A DNA stretch of 64,000 bases from Marinobacterium iners DSM 11526 (GCF_900107855.1 NZ_FNRJ01000012.1:58843-122842), one strand, 5' to 3'; counted from the first letter of the stretch, positions 45,568 through 56,264 are shown. A program made the numbers and translations. The notes: generated from the letters alone by a model not told the origin.

Positions 45568-48018
45568 CTAATAGCCGAAGATGGCCTCGGTCGGTGGTGC
45601 CTGCATCTGCTGCTCAGGGCTGCGGGCTGTCTCTGAGGGAACATCTTCGGTGCGGAAGTATTCGCCAATGGCATTGTCCTGACCGGGCCAGGCACGCAGG
45701 CCGCTGGCCGGGTCTATGGCGATGCGTACAACGCCTTCGGGTGCCGCGGGAGGGCGGTCAGGCAGCCCGGCAAGTGCCTCTTCCATATAGTCGATCCAGA
45801 TCGGCAGGGCAGTACTGCTGCCGTACTCGCCTCGCCCAAGAGGAGATGGCTGGTCAAAGCCAACCCAAACTGTTGTTACCAGGTCGGGGCTAAAACCGCT
45901 GAACCAGGTGTCCTTTTGCTCATTGGTAGTACCGGTTTTGCCTGCTAGGTCTGAGCGTTCCAGGACGCGAGCTCGCGTGCCAGTGCCACGTGTAATTACG
46001 TCGCGCATCACATCGTAGATCAGAAATGCATTGCGCTCGCTGATGACGCGAGGTGCAACAGGTGTGGGTGCGTTTGTAGAGCCCTGTGATGCTGCAGCAG
46101 GCATTGGCTCGGAGGTATCGGTCAAAACCGCTGTTGCAGTTGTGGCTTCGATGTTGGGTGCATCACAGTTGTGGCATACCGTTACGGGATTGGCCTGCTC
46201 CAGCACTTCGCCTTCGGCATTCTCGATTCTATCGATCAGATAGGGCTCTACCAGATAGCCGCCATTGGCAATGGCAGCATAACCGCGTGCAATCTGCAAT
46301 GGAGTGGCGCTGGCGCTGCCAAGCGAGAGTGAGAGGTTGGCAGGCAGTTTATCGGGCTCGAAGCCGAACCTGAGCATGTATTCACGGGCCTGTTCGATAC
46401 CCAGTGCGCGCATGATGCGAATCGATACCAGGTTGCGTGATCGGTACAGGGCTTCGCGCAGGCGCATGGGGCCGTTGAACTCGCCATTGTCATTTTCAGG
46501 GCGCCAGTTGCCTTCAAGGCTTACATCGTGAAACACGATAGGGGCATCATTGATGATGGAGGCGGGTGTGAAGCCGTTCTCAAGCGCAGCGGTATACAAG
46601 AAGGGCTTGATGCTGGAGCCTGGCTGGCGGTAGGCCTGAGTCGCGCGATTGAACTTGTTGTGATAGAAGCTGAAGCCGCCAACCAGTGAGCGTATGGCGC
46701 CATCCTGAGGGTTCAGGGCGACCAGAGCGCCTTGAACCTGCGGCATTTGGGTCAGGCGCAACGTGCCGTCGGTATCGGGCATCACGCGGATGATATCGCC
46801 TGCCGAAAGTACGTCGGTTGCCTTTTGGGGAGCCGGCCCGGTCCAGTGTACGCTGCGGAAAGGGCGTGCCCATTTGATGCCGTCCCATTTCAGTTCGGCC
46901 GGCTCGCCGCTACCCAGCAGCAGTTGAGCGGAGTTGTTCGTCACGGACTTGACCAATGCTGGCTCCAGGCCAGCAAAGGTGGGGTATTGGCGCAGCTGGT
47001 TGAGCTGGTCAGCTTCACTGCTGAGGCTGTCTAGATCCAGGCTGGCTTCAGCACCATGGTAGCCGTGACGATCGGTGTAGGCGAGGAGTCCCCGTCGCAG
47101 AGCATCAGTCGCTTCCTGTTGCTGGTGACTGTACACCGTTGTCCAGACGCGGTAGCCATCGGTATACAGTGCTTCGCCATACCGCTCAAACAGTTGCTGG
47201 CGTACCATCTCGGCAATATAGGGGGCATCAAGCTCGATATCGCTGCGGTGGTAGCGTGCATTGTCCACAAAGGCGATGGCTTCGGCGTGTCGTGTGCTGT
47301 CAATGTAGCCCAGCTCAAGCATTCGTCCCAGAATCCAGTCACGTCGGGTGGTTGCACGAGTAGAGTTGGTGATCGGGTTGAACGCGGAGGGAGCCTTGGG
47401 AAGGCCGGCAATCATGGCAAGCTGGGCCAAATTGAGCTGATCGATGCTTGAACCATAGTAGGTGTTGGCGGCTGCTTCGATGCCGTAGGTGCGGTGTCCC
47501 AGATAAATCTGGTTTACATAAAGTTCCATGATCTCCTGCTTGCTGAGCTTCGTTTCGATCTGCAGGGCCAATAGAATTTCGATAAACTTTCGTTTGAATG
47601 TCTGTTCGCGCGTGAGGAAGAAGTTTTTCGCCACCTGCATGGTGATGGTAGAGCCACCACTCTGTATGGAGCCTGTCGATGCCAGCTGGAAGGCGGCTCG
47701 GCTCAGGCCTTTGATGTCGATACCGAAGTGCTCGAAAAACCGTGCATCTTCAGCCGCCTGGAGGGCGTAAACAAAGTCGGTCGGAATCTGCTCGTAGCTG
47801 ACAGGTACGCGTTTCTTCTCGCCGAATTCAGCGATCAGCTTGTCGTCTGCGGAGAAAATGCGCAACGGCGTTTGAAACTTTACGTCGCGTAAAGTTTGCA
47901 CATCAGGCAATTGCGGACTGAAATAGTAGTAGACTCCAGCCAGTGTGGCAGCGCCAAGAAAGACGCCGATCAGAGACAGAGTTAGGGTCCATTTGAACAA
48001 CCGGCTTAAAATTCGCAT
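45568..48018 (-). CDS. mrcA: Penicillin-binding protein 1A
   Basis: Bifunctional peptidoglycan synthase, 816 residues. A TM anchor (about 9-30) precedes the glycosyltransferase domain with EDARFFEHFGID and GGSTITMQVAKNFFLTRE, a PBP1A-specific OB insertion, and the transpeptidase domain with serine motif PGSSIKPFLY, a SRN motif (YRSRNLVS) and GKTGTTNEQKDTWFSG. Divergent from pilMNOPQ, the common order in Pseudomonas relatives. Confidence 0.97.
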   Translation of the reverse strand: MRILSRLFKWTLTLSLIGVFLGAATLAGVYYYFSPQLPDVQTLRDVKFQTPLRIFSADDKLIAEFGEKKRVPVSYEQIPTDFVYALQAAEDARFFEHFGIDIKGLSRAAFQLASTGSIQSGGSTITMQVAKNFFLTREQTFKRKFIEILLALQIETKLSKQEIMELYVNQIYLGHRTYGIEAAANTYYGSSIDQLNLAQLAMIAGLPKAPSAFNPITNSTRATTRRDWILGRMLELGYIDSTRHAEAIAFVDNARYHRSDIELDAPYIAEMVRQQLFERYGEALYTDGYRVWTTVYSHQQQEATDALRRGLLAYTDRHGYHGAEASLDLDSLSSEADQLNQLRQYPTFAGLEPALVKSVTNNSAQLLLGSGEPAELKWDGIKWARPFRSVHWTGPAPQKATDVLSAGDIIRVMPDTDGTLRLTQMPQVQGALVALNPQDGAIRSLVGGFSFYHNKFNRATQAYRQPGSSIKPFLYTAALENGFTPASIINDAPIVFHDVSLEGNWRPENDNGEFNGPMRLREALYRSRNLVSIRIMRALGIEQAREYMLRFGFEPDKLPANLSLSLGSASATPLQIARGYAAIANGGYLVEPYLIDRIENAEGEVLEQANPVTVCHNCDAPNIEATTATAVLTDTSEPMPAAASQGSTNAPTPVAPRVISERNAFLIYDVMRDVITRGTGTRARVLERSDLAGKTGTTNEQKDTWFSGFSPDLVTTVWVGFDQPSPLGRGEYGSSTALPIWIDYMEEALAGLPDRPPAAPEGVVRIAIDPASGLRAWPGQDNAIGEYFRTEDVPSETARSPEQQMQAPPTEAIFGY

Positions 48019-48175
48019 GCTAACCTTAAAAAAATGCGGTAAAAAAATAGAGCTGGGTCATTATATAGGTGTATGCCAGCTGGTCTACAGTAAACGGACA
48101 GTTTAAATTGTGCCCGAATCAGGCTACATTGTTGGCATTCGCAGGACTTCACCTGATTGATACAAGGAAAACGTC

Positions 48176-49237
48176 GTGCTCAGTATCTTCAAAAAAAAGG
48201 TTGCAGGTTGGGTTGGGGTGGATATTGGGTCCTCCTCTGTCAAGCTGGTCGCACTCACGAAACATGGACAGTCATATCAAATTGAAGGCTATGCGATAGT
48301 CTCATTGCCCCCAGCTTCTGTCGTTGATGGGAATGTTGAAGTGGTGGCGGATGTTTCAGATGCCATTGAAAGGGCTGTAAAACTTTGTGGCGTCAAGTTA
48401 AGTCATGCTGTCACGTCTGTTCCTGCTTCGGCTGTCATCACAAAGAAAATAGAGGTTAGCAAAGCTTTCTCTGGCCTCGAGCTTGAAGATCAGGTGAGAG
48501 TTGAGGCTGATCAGTTCATCCCCTACCCGCTCAACGAGGTCGCTTTGGATTTTGAAGCAACCGGAGATGCAGATAACTCTCCGGGGCTGCAGGAAGTCCT
48601 TTTGGTGGCGTGCCGCAAAAAAGATGTCGACAGTAGGGAAGATGCTATCAGCGGTGCAGGCTTGTCATGCGAAATTGTTGATATCGATACTTATGCAGTC
48701 GAGCGTGTCCTGCCATTTCTGGAGTCGACCCCCGCTGATGGCCAGATTACGGGTGTTATTGATATCGGAGCGGCAACTCTTACACTCAATGTGTTTCGCG
48801 GCGACAGGATTATCTATAACCGCGAGCAAGCGTTTGGTGGCAATGATTTGGTTAACCTGATACATCAAGTAAAAGGTCTTGGCCTTACCGAGGTTGAAAG
48901 GCTCTTGGCTACTGATGAGTTGGATCAGGAATCCAAGGAGTCTCTCATTGAGCCGTTCAAGTCTACAGTGGCACAGCAGGTATCCAGAGCCTTGCAGTTT
49001 TTCTATTCCTCTGGGGCAAGAGCCGGCCAGATCGGCAAGCTGTATTTGGCGGGAGGGACTTCACGTATTGAGTCGCTTGCCGAGGCTGTTGAGCAGGAAA
49101 CCGGTTTGCCAACGAGGGTTGCTAATCCCTTTGAACAAATGGGGATCGTTTCCAAAGTTAATCCTTTGCGTTTGGAGAAAGACGCGCCTAGGCTCTTCAA
49201 GGCGTGTGGCTTGGCTCTGAGAAGCTTCGACGTTTAG
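48176..49237 (+). CDS. pilM: Type IV pilus assembly protein PilM
   Basis: An actin-like ATP-binding protein on the inner face of the membrane that binds the PilN N-terminus. 353 residues; opening GWVGVDIGSSSVKLVAL phosphate loop, GVIDIGAATLTLNVFRGDRI second loop and LYLAGGTSRIESLAEAVEQ adenosine motif. Start GTG 48176 with AAGGAAA upstream. First gene of pilMNOPQ. Confidence 0.97.
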   Translation: MLSIFKKKVAGWVGVDIGSSSVKLVALTKHGQSYQIEGYAIVSLPPASVVDGNVEVVADVSDAIERAVKLCGVKLSHAVTSVPASAVITKKIEVSKAFSGLELEDQVRVEADQFIPYPLNEVALDFEATGDADNSPGLQEVLLVACRKKDVDSREDAISGAGLSCEIVDIDTYAVERVLPFLESTPADGQITGVIDIGAATLTLNVFRGDRIIYNREQAFGGNDLVNLIHQVKGLGLTEVERLLATDELDQESKESLIEPFKSTVAQQVSRALQFFYSSGARAGQIGKLYLAGGTSRIESLAEAVEQETGLPTRVANPFEQMGIVSKVNPLRLEKDAPRLFKACGLALRSFDV

Positions 49238-49254
49238 CAACATAGGGACTTTGT

Positions 49255-49806
49255 ATGGCGAAGATCAATCTGAGACCTTGGCGCGAGGAGCGCAATGAGA
49301 GGTTGCAGAAAAATTTTATTGGTAACCTGGTTGGATCTGGGTTGCTTGGCGTTCTTATGTTGGTTGCCTCTGCTCAATACTATGACATGCAGATCAGTCG
49401 CCAAGAGGCTCGTAATGCCTACATGAGTTCGGAAATTGCTGTCCTTGATCAAAAAATTAAGGAAATCCAGCAGCTAAGGGCAAAACGAGAGAGGCTTTTG
49501 GAGCGGTTGAATGTCATTCAGCAGCTTCAAGGTAACCGGCCTGTTATCGTGCGCAGTTTTGATGAGCTTGTCCGTGTGCTGCCTGATGATATCCACTATT
49601 CATCTCTATCCAGAGCTGGCGAAACAATCAATATCAAGGGGGAAGCCAAGGATAACAGCAATGTTTCCGATTTGATGCGTAGTCTTGACCAATCAATATG
49701 GTTCAAGGAACCGGATCTTAGTAAGGTTGATAACCTGGAAGGCACCATGAGGTTTGATATGAAGGCTGCTATGACCCGTCCCAATGCAGAGGAGGCAGGC
49801 AGGTGA
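49255..49806 (+). CDS. pilN: Type IV pilus assembly protein PilN
   Basis: A 183-residue bitopic inner-membrane protein. It has the short cytoplasmic PilM-binding motif INLRPWREERNERLQKNF (4-21), one TM (about 23-43), a coiled coil and a periplasmic alpha/beta fold that pairs with PilO. Overlaps pilO by 4 bp. Confidence 0.96.
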   Translation: MAKINLRPWREERNERLQKNFIGNLVGSGLLGVLMLVASAQYYDMQISRQEARNAYMSSEIAVLDQKIKEIQQLRAKRERLLERLNVIQQLQGNRPVIVRSFDELVRVLPDDIHYSSLSRAGETINIKGEAKDNSNVSDLMRSLDQSIWFKEPDLSKVDNLEGTMRFDMKAAMTRPNAEEAGR

Positions 49807-50411
49807 GCTTTGATATGATCAAATCAGCTTTTGAAGGCTTTGATCCCAACGATGTTGATTTCAAAAAGGCGGGTAACTGGCCTATTGGGGTTAAGGTTCT
49901 TGCGTATTTTTTACCTGTGTTAATTGTCATGTTTGCCGGCTACTACTTCATTTTGAAGGATAAGCATGCGGAAGTTGAAAGCTTGCAGGCAAAAGAGTTC
50001 AGTCTGAAAGACGAATATCGAACAAAGGCTTTCCAGGTTGCCAGTCTTGAGGCGTTACGAAAGCAAATGGCCGATGTTGAAGGAAGATTTGCGGAGCTTC
50101 TCAGGCAGCTCCCAACACAAAAAGAAGTGCCAGGCCTGCTTGAAGATATCACTGAGATTGGGGAGTTGGCTGGTTTGAGGTTTGATTTAATAGAGCTTCA
50201 GCCCGAGAAGCGTGAGCAGTTTTACGTTGAACTACCCATCAAGGTGATCGTTCAGGGTAATTACCACCAGATGGCTGAGTTCGTCAGCGGGGTTGCAGCA
50301 ATCAAACGTATTGTCACCCTGCATGATTTTACGTTGAGCCCCATGGAAGATACTGGCTCTTTGAGCATGGAAATTAGTGCGAAGACATACCGTTATGATG
50401 ATAAGAACTGA
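49803..50411 (+). CDS. pilO: Type IV pilus assembly protein PilO
   Basis: 202 residues; one TM (about 30-47), coiled coil (50-100), and a ferredoxin-like periplasmic domain (110-202, PVKVIVQGNYHQMAEFVS-like segment read here as PIKVIVQGNYHQMAEFVSGV). Forms heterodimers with PilN and contacts PilP. GTG start overlapping pilN (GTGA). Confidence 0.95.
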   Translation: MSFDMIKSAFEGFDPNDVDFKKAGNWPIGVKVLAYFLPVLIVMFAGYYFILKDKHAEVESLQAKEFSLKDEYRTKAFQVASLEALRKQMADVEGRFAELLRQLPTQKEVPGLLEDITEIGELAGLRFDLIELQPEKREQFYVELPIKVIVQGNYHQMAEFVSGVAAIKRIVTLHDFTLSPMEDTGSLSMEISAKTYRYDDKN

Positions 50412-50421
50412 AGTGCTTAAA

Positions 50422-50952
50422 ATGGCGCGTTTCTGTCCGTTATTGCTGGTTGTGCTTGCCTCTGGGTGTGTATGGGTTGAAGGGACTGATGACCTTAAGC
50501 AGTACACCGAAGAACAAAAAGCAAAGCCCAGCGGGCGCATTGAGCCGTTGCCTGAGTTCAAGGCTTATGAAAGCTTTGTGTATGAAGGCAGTAGTTTGAG
50601 AGACCCTTTCAAGCCTCTTGCTCAAATCAGTGCTAATGACATTGAGTATGAAGATCAGGATGCACTGAAGCCTGATATGGAACGAGACAGAGAGTATCTT
50701 GAAACATTCTCTTTGGATGTGCTGGACATGGTAGGAACCATCACACATACAGGCGATACGGGTATTTGGGCCTTGATCAAGGATCCAAATGCTGAAGTCC
50801 ACCAGGTGAGCGTCGGTGATTACTTGGGCAATGATTATGGGCAAATAGTTTCCGTGAGTGAGCGAAAGCTGGATTTGGTGGAAATTATCTCTAATGGGCG
50901 TGGGGGGTGGATGAAGCGTCCCCGTACACTGAGTCTTGAAGTGCAGGATTGA
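50422..50952 (+). CDS. pilP: Type IV pilus lipoprotein PilP
   Basis: Inner-membrane lipoprotein linking PilNO to the PilQ secretin. Lipobox LASGC, lipidated cysteine about 16 residues after ATG 50422. The flexible region contains LRDPFKPL and is followed by the beta-sandwich domain (LDMVGTITHTGDTGIWALIK, VSVGDYLGNDYGQIVSV). In-frame ATG 50398 and 50377 would overlap pilO; GAAGTG before 50422 decided the choice, but 50398 remains possible. Confidence 0.93.
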   Translation: MARFCPLLLVVLASGCVWVEGTDDLKQYTEEQKAKPSGRIEPLPEFKAYESFVYEGSSLRDPFKPLAQISANDIEYEDQDALKPDMERDREYLETFSLDVLDMVGTITHTGDTGIWALIKDPNAEVHQVSVGDYLGNDYGQIVSVSERKLDLVEIISNGRGGWMKRPRTLSLEVQD

Positions 50953-50957
50953 TAAGG

Positions 50958-53084
50958 ATGCAGACCGTGAATACATATAGACGGACCGAAACCGACCGGA
51001 TGCTATCCGGATTCCAGACCCGTATCTGGCTCCTGTTGAGTGTGCTTGTACTGGTTCTTGTTGGCCGCACAGCTTTGGCCCAGGGCGCCGCGCTTAAGGA
51101 TGCCTCTTTTGTCTCTTTGCCCGGCAGTAAAATTGAAGTAAGGCTTGACTTCGATGTTGCGCCTCCTGTGCCAAAGGCCTACATGATTGAAAACCCTCCA
51201 CGTCTCGTGATGGATTTATGGGGTGCTCAAAATGGCATGGATACCAAAACGCTTTCAGTTAAGTCCGGCGATGTAGATGGTTTACATTTTGCCGAGTCTG
51301 GCGGTCGTCTTCGGATTGTTACGAGTCTTACCGGCTCAGCCGGTTACAAAACGTATAGTGAAAATAACAGCCTGTTTATTGAGATTGGTGGTCAGCCTGC
51401 CGACAGTGTAGTTGGTCAGATCTCTGCGTCTGATACTTCTGCTGGAGTCCCTCAGCAAGGGCCAAGGATGCCTGCCACAGAAGATGACCGTACGCGAGTG
51501 CGTGGAATCGACTTTCACCGCCTTGAGGGTGATCGGGGAAGAGTAACAATTGATTTGAGTGACTCTCAGGCGGGTCTCGATATTGTTGAAGAAGGAAATA
51601 ACGTCGTTGTAAATCTATTGGGGGCGGGGCTTTCCAATGCATTGGAGCAACGTTTGGATGTTCAAGACTTTGCTACACCGGTTCTTTTTATAGACTCGAT
51701 GGTGCGAGGTGAAAATGCCACTATTCTGATTAAACCTTCAGCCGAGCCTTATGACTATATGGCTTACCAAAGTGGTAATCAGTTGGTATTGGACTTCAAG
51801 CCTTTAACACGCCAGGAACAGGAGAATCAGCGTGATCTGTTCCCGTACACGGGGGAGAAGATCGACCTGAACTTCCAGAATGTAGAAATACGTACTGTAT
51901 TGCAGATCATAGCGGAAGTGGCTGATAAAAATCTTGTGGTCAGTGATAATGTACAAGGTACAATTACCTTGCGACTAAAAAATGTCCCTTGGGATCAGGC
52001 CTTAGATATTGTCCTTAAAACCAAAGGGCTGGATAAGCGCGAAGCGGGAAATGTTTTGTTGGTAGGAACTGTTGATGAGATAGCTGCTCGAGAAACAGTT
52101 GAGATGCAAAGCCAGCAGCAAGAGCAGGAGCTTGCACCACTGGTAACCGATTTCATTCAAATTGACTACCGCAAAGCTTCTGACATAAAAGAACGCGTCA
52201 TTGAAGCCAAGCTTTTGTCAGAACGCGGTTTTGTCATGGCAGATGATGAAACAAACACTCTTATGGTACGTGAGACAGCAAAGCAGGTACGTGAAATAAG
52301 AGATACCATCAAACGCTTTGATGTTGAAGTCGAGCAGATCATGGTACAGGCGCGACTTGTTACTGCAGAAGTTAAGGATACCAAGGAGCTTGGCATACGT
52401 TGGGGTGCCGGGGTTTTGACTGGTGGTGATAACCATGAACTCAAGATTAGTGGTTCTCCCAATGCTCCATCAACTCCTTATGTGGATACATCAGATAGAA
52501 TTCCAGGCAATTTGATGGTTGATATGGGGGTAACACCACAGTCATCAATCGCATTTGGCTTTATCAATAATTCACTACTGTTGTCGGCAGAGTTGTCCGC
52601 ACTTCAAACTGATAATAAAGTGGATATTCTGTCGCAACCTAAAGTGATGACGACAAATGGCAAAAAAGCCATTATCCAGGCGGGGCAAGAGATTCCAATT
52701 CAGAAAATTGAGGATGGAACTGTCTCAATCGAATATAAAGATGTTGTGCTGAAGCTTGAAGTGACGCCGCAAATAATACCAGGAGACAAAATCTCTCTGG
52801 AGATACTGATTAACAAGGATTCGTTGGGTGGGACTCTCTTTGAAAATATTATAATCAACAAGCAAGAGCTATCGACAACAGTGGTTGTTGGCGACGGCGA
52901 AACACTTGTGTTGGGTGGAATATTGGAGACTGAAACACGTAACAATACATCCAAAACTCCTTTGCTTGGTGATTTGCCTGTGGTTGGCGGGTTGTTCCGC
53001 AGTCGCTCAAATGATGCAGAAAAACGTGAGTTGCTTATCTTTATCACACCAAATATGATTCGTGAGTCTCTCACCAGACGATAA
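50958..53084 (+). CDS. pilQ: Type IV pilus secretin PilQ
   Basis: Outer-membrane gated channel for the pilus, ~708 residues. Signal peptide (TM-like region ending ALAQ), two AMIN peptidoglycan-binding domains (about 45-260), the STN/N0 domain IDLNFQNVEIRTVLQIIAEV, an N1 domain, and the secretin barrel with NKVDILSQPKVMTTNGKKA, IIQAGQEIPI and the closing VPLLGDLP-type motif (TPLLGDLPVVGGLFRS). ATG 50958 was preferred over TTG 50949, which overlaps the pilP stop. Last gene of the pil operon; aroK follows in 18 bp. Confidence 0.97.
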   Translation: MQTVNTYRRTETDRMLSGFQTRIWLLLSVLVLVLVGRTALAQGAALKDASFVSLPGSKIEVRLDFDVAPPVPKAYMIENPPRLVMDLWGAQNGMDTKTLSVKSGDVDGLHFAESGGRLRIVTSLTGSAGYKTYSENNSLFIEIGGQPADSVVGQISASDTSAGVPQQGPRMPATEDDRTRVRGIDFHRLEGDRGRVTIDLSDSQAGLDIVEEGNNVVVNLLGAGLSNALEQRLDVQDFATPVLFIDSMVRGENATILIKPSAEPYDYMAYQSGNQLVLDFKPLTRQEQENQRDLFPYTGEKIDLNFQNVEIRTVLQIIAEVADKNLVVSDNVQGTITLRLKNVPWDQALDIVLKTKGLDKREAGNVLLVGTVDEIAARETVEMQSQQQEQELAPLVTDFIQIDYRKASDIKERVIEAKLLSERGFVMADDETNTLMVRETAKQVREIRDTIKRFDVEVEQIMVQARLVTAEVKDTKELGIRWGAGVLTGGDNHELKISGSPNAPSTPYVDTSDRIPGNLMVDMGVTPQSSIAFGFINNSLLLSAELSALQTDNKVDILSQPKVMTTNGKKAIIQAGQEIPIQKIEDGTVSIEYKDVVLKLEVTPQIIPGDKISLEILINKDSLGGTLFENIIINKQELSTTVVVGDGETLVLGGILETETRNNTSKTPLLGDLPVVGGLFRSRSNDAEKRELLIFITPNMIRESLTRR

Positions 53085-53102
53085 GAACAGAGCTGTAAAA
53101 AT

Positions 53103-53627
53103 TTGAACGTTTTCCTTATTGGCCCTATGGGTGCTGGCAAAAGCACCATAGGGCGTTTGCTTTCTCAAGAGCTTGGGCTGGAATTTCACGATTCTGACCG
53201 TGAAATAGAGACGCGCTCCGGAACCAATATCCCGTGGATTTTCGATGTCGAAGGCGAAGAGGGCTTTCGTCAACGTGAAGAAACTGCCATTGATGAACTG
53301 ACCCAGTTAGATGACATCATTCTGGCAACCGGTGGTGGTGCTGTCTTGCGTGAAGCTAACCGACGGAACCTGCAAAGCAGAGGCACTGTCGTTTACTTGC
53401 AGACATCAATTGAGCAGCAACTGGAACGTACTGCAAAAGACCGCAATCGTCCTCTTCTGCAGACAGAAAACCCGCGAGCTGTACTGGAGCAACTGATTGA
53501 AAAGCGTGACCCGCTTTACAGGGACTGCTGCGATCTGTTGATTCGTACTGATCGACGTCACCCACGTGGCGTGGTAAATGATATTATTCGTTTCCTGAAG
53601 CGACAGCAGCCGCTGAAAAAAATCTGA
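53103..53627 (+). CDS. aroK: Shikimate kinase
   Basis: Phosphorylates shikimate in chorismate synthesis. 174 residues; P-loop GPMGAGKST at 7-15, shikimate-binding [11 protein letters not shown] and [15 protein letters not shown], and lid arginines around DRNRPLLQ. The start is TTG 53103, as no ATG fits before the P-loop. Usual place between pilQ and aroB. Confidence 0.95.
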   Translation: MNVFLIGPMGAGKSTIGRLLSQELGLEFHDSDREIETRSGTNIPWIFDVEGEEGFRQREETAIDELTQLDDIILATGGGAVLREANRRNLQSRGTVVYLQTSIEQQLERTAKDRNRPLLQTENPRAVLEQLIEKRDPLYRDCCDLLIRTDRRHPRGVVNDIIRFLKRQQPLKKI

Positions 53628-53654
53628 TTCACTCTGTTTCCGGAGACTGTTCTC

Positions 53655-54746
53655 ATGCAGACATTGACGGTCGATCTTGGCGTCCGCAGTTATCCCATTT
53701 TTATCGGCCAGGGTCTATTGCAGCAAAACCTGCTGCTACCGTATGTCAAAGGCCGCCAGGTGATGGTGGTCAGCAATGAGACTGTTGCTCCGCTGTATCT
53801 TGACACGTTATTGCAGCAGTTTCCGGGTAAACAGGTGGATAGCGTAATTCTGCCGGATGGTGAAGCATACAAGGATCTGCAGCATGTCAATCTGATCTTT
53901 GATGCGTTGCTCGAAAAGCGGCATAACCGAACAACTACACTGGTTGCGTTGGGCGGTGGTGTTGTGGGTGACATGACCGGTTTTGCGGCGGCAAGTTACC
54001 AGCGAGGCGTGAATTTTATCCAGGTGCCTACGACATTGCTGTCGCAGGTCGACTCGTCTGTTGGTGGCAAGACAGGCGTAAATCATCCACTTGGCAAAAA
54101 CATGATCGGAGCTTTTCATCAGCCTCAGGCTGTGTTGGCGGCGACAGATGTACTCGGCAGTCTACCGGAGCGTGAACTGTCTGCCGGTCTGGCGGAAGTG
54201 ATCAAGTACGGTTTGATTCATGATGCCAAATTTCTCGATTGGCTGGAGTCCGCCATGCCGGCGCTGCGAGCACGTGATCCTGAAGCGCTCGCGTATGCCA
54301 TCTATCGCTCATGTGAAATCAAGGCCGAGATTGTAGCGCAGGATGAGCGAGAGTCAGGTATCAGGGCGCTGCTGAATCTTGGCCACACCTTCGGCCATGC
54401 CATCGAAACCGATCAAGGGTACGGTAACTGGTTACACGGTGAAGCGGTAGGGGCCGGGATGCTGATGGCCGCCAACCTTTCAGCTCGCGAGGGTTGGATA
54501 GGCGAAGCAGAGCTTACCCGTGTCGAACGCCTTCTGATAGCGGCAGGGTTGCCTGTCGCACCACCCGAAACGATGAGCTGTGAGCGATTTATAGAGCTGA
54601 TGGCGGTGGACAAAAAGGTGATTGATGGAAACTTGCGTCTTGTTCTGTTGCAGCAGCTTGGACAGGGTGTCGTAACGGCTGACTTTGCTGCGAACAAACT
54701 TGAACAAACTCTGATCTGTGGCCAGTCACTGGGGCGGATCGGATAA
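53655..54746 (+). CDS. aroB: 3-dehydroquinate synthase
   Basis: Second step of the shikimate pathway (DAHP to 3-dehydroquinate; NAD, Zn). 363 residues: [10 protein letters not shown] at the start, the NAD-site [50 protein letters not shown] with zinc-ligand Glu, and [11 protein letters not shown] with zinc-ligand histidines. 27 bp after aroK. Confidence 0.98.
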   Translation: MQTLTVDLGVRSYPIFIGQGLLQQNLLLPYVKGRQVMVVSNETVAPLYLDTLLQQFPGKQVDSVILPDGEAYKDLQHVNLIFDALLEKRHNRTTTLVALGGGVVGDMTGFAAASYQRGVNFIQVPTTLLSQVDSSVGGKTGVNHPLGKNMIGAFHQPQAVLAATDVLGSLPERELSAGLAEVIKYGLIHDAKFLDWLESAMPALRARDPEALAYAIYRSCEIKAEIVAQDERESGIRALLNLGHTFGHAIETDQGYGNWLHGEAVGAGMLMAANLSAREGWIGEAELTRVERLLIAAGLPVAPPETMSCERFIELMAVDKKVIDGNLRLVLLQQLGQGVVTADFAANKLEQTLICGQSLGRIG

Positions 54747-54760
54747 CAGGACAGGACGTC

Positions 54761-56227
54761 ATGAGTATCCCGACCCATTACTACGAACCGGAATCTCGCC
54801 TGCAGCAGAGGGATAAGCTGCAACACTTGGTGCGCTTCTCCGATTTTGTCATGTTAATCATTGGTGAAAACGGTGTTGGTAAATCGGCCTTGCTTGAACA
54901 GCTTGTGCCTGATGATAACAGGACTTTGGGGCGTGCCGTCAGGCTACAGCTTGATGAAACAACTGATGTGACCAGTCTGCTGCAACAGTTGACGGGTGCT
55001 CTCGACTTTGAATCTGCAGCTGATAATCGACAGCGCCTGAAACAGATGCATGTGTTGGCGCGTCAACTGCGTGAAGATGGTTTGGCGTTGATCTTGTTGA
55101 TAGACGATGCCGATTTTCTGACCAATAACGCACTTGAGCTGCTGGTGAACTTTGCTACCTTTGAAAAAGGGGTTCCGCCGCGAGTACTGCTGACCGGTAC
55201 TACAGAGTTTGAAGAGCGCTTTCGGGGGCTCGGGTTGGCTGAACAGCTGGAAAGCCACCTGCATGTGGAAAGGCTTGAACCGTTCACCCCGGATGAGTCG
55301 GCCGATTTTGTCGAGTCCCTGTTACCTGACGGCATTGATCTGGGGAAGCGACAGTTTGCAGCGCTGATTGAGCGCTCGCAGGGATACCCGGGGCGGTTGC
55401 GTGAGCAGGTAATTGAGCTGCTGCGTAGCGGTCGTTTGAAATCTCCAGGCAGCAACCGGCTGCCTCTGCCGCCCAAGCATATCAGTGCGGCCATTCTGGT
55501 GCTTCTACTGGTGTTTGGTGTCGCTGTCTGGCAGTACCTTCCTGATGAGGATAGTACTCCAGTGGTGGCGGAGAGAATTACGCTTCCCCTGCCTGTAAGG
55601 CCGGAGCCTCAGCCGCGACTTGAGAATGCTCAGGAGTACCCGTCACCCGCTGCGCCAGATCGAGCATCAGAAAACACTGAATCAGTTACAGCAGTTGGCC
55701 CTGAAAGCCAAGTTGCGGCAATCGATGCAGAACAAGGTGGAGCTGATGTAAGTGTTGTCTCGGATGGATCGACTGTATCCGAGCCCCCGGCTCTGACGGA
55801 GCCCAGACCAGAGCCCAAGCCAGATCCAAAACCGGAACCCAAGCCAGAGCCAAAACCAGAGCCAAAACCAGAGCCAAAACCAGAGCCAAAACCACAAATC
55901 GTGGCTGAAACAGGTGGTGTGGCCAAGCAGTGGTTGAGAGAAGAGGAGTTGCTCGGTTGGCCGGAGCAGGGCTATACACTTCAAGTCATGGGTGCACGTG
56001 CTGAAACCAGTGTCAGAGACTTTATTCAGGCACAGGAACAGCCGCAGCGGTTCTATTATTTCCAGACGGTTTTCAAGGGTGCTCCCTGGCATGTAGTTGT
56101 ATATGGTCAGTATGCTGACCGAGCGGCGGCAACCAACGCGGTGGCCAGCTTGCCGGAATCCCTGCGTAAACTCCGTCCCTGGGCGCGCTCGATTGCTGGG
56201 GTGAAAGCGGACATCCGCAAAAAATAA
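54761..56227 (+). CDS. damX: DamX-like protein: AAA ATPase, Pro-rich linker, SPOR domain
   Basis: A 488-residue bitopic division-site protein. The cytoplasmic ExeA-like AAA domain has Walker A GENGVGKS (35-42) and Walker B LALILLIDDADFL. One TM about 246-265 (AAILVLLLVFGVAVWQYLP) is followed by an acidic linker with a tandem Glu-Pro-Lys-Pro tract (about 345-380) and a C-terminal SPOR domain (about 403-485, YTLQVMGARAETSVRDFI, WHVVVYGQYADRAAATNAVA). DamX binds septal peptidoglycan. Its place between aroB and gltB is standard. Confidence 0.93.
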   Translation: MSIPTHYYEPESRLQQRDKLQHLVRFSDFVMLIIGENGVGKSALLEQLVPDDNRTLGRAVRLQLDETTDVTSLLQQLTGALDFESAADNRQRLKQMHVLARQLREDGLALILLIDDADFLTNNALELLVNFATFEKGVPPRVLLTGTTEFEERFRGLGLAEQLESHLHVERLEPFTPDESADFVESLLPDGIDLGKRQFAALIERSQGYPGRLREQVIELLRSGRLKSPGSNRLPLPPKHISAAILVLLLVFGVAVWQYLPDEDSTPVVAERITLPLPVRPEPQPRLENAQEYPSPAAPDRASENTESVTAVGPESQVAAIDAEQGGADVSVVSDGSTVSEPPALTEPRPEPKPDPKPEPKPEPKPEPKPEPKPEPKPQIVAETGGVAKQWLREEELLGWPEQGYTLQVMGARAETSVRDFIQAQEQPQRFYYFQTVFKGAPWHVVVYGQYADRAAATNAVASLPESLRKLRPWARSIAGVKADIRKK

Positions 56228-56264
56228 TTCTGCAACAGGGTTGTATCCCTGTCCGGATTATAAG

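Noticed and set aside
55801..55899. Gly/Phe/Trp-rich minus-strand frames
   Set aside because: Antisense readings of the DamX Glu-Pro-Lys-Pro tract.
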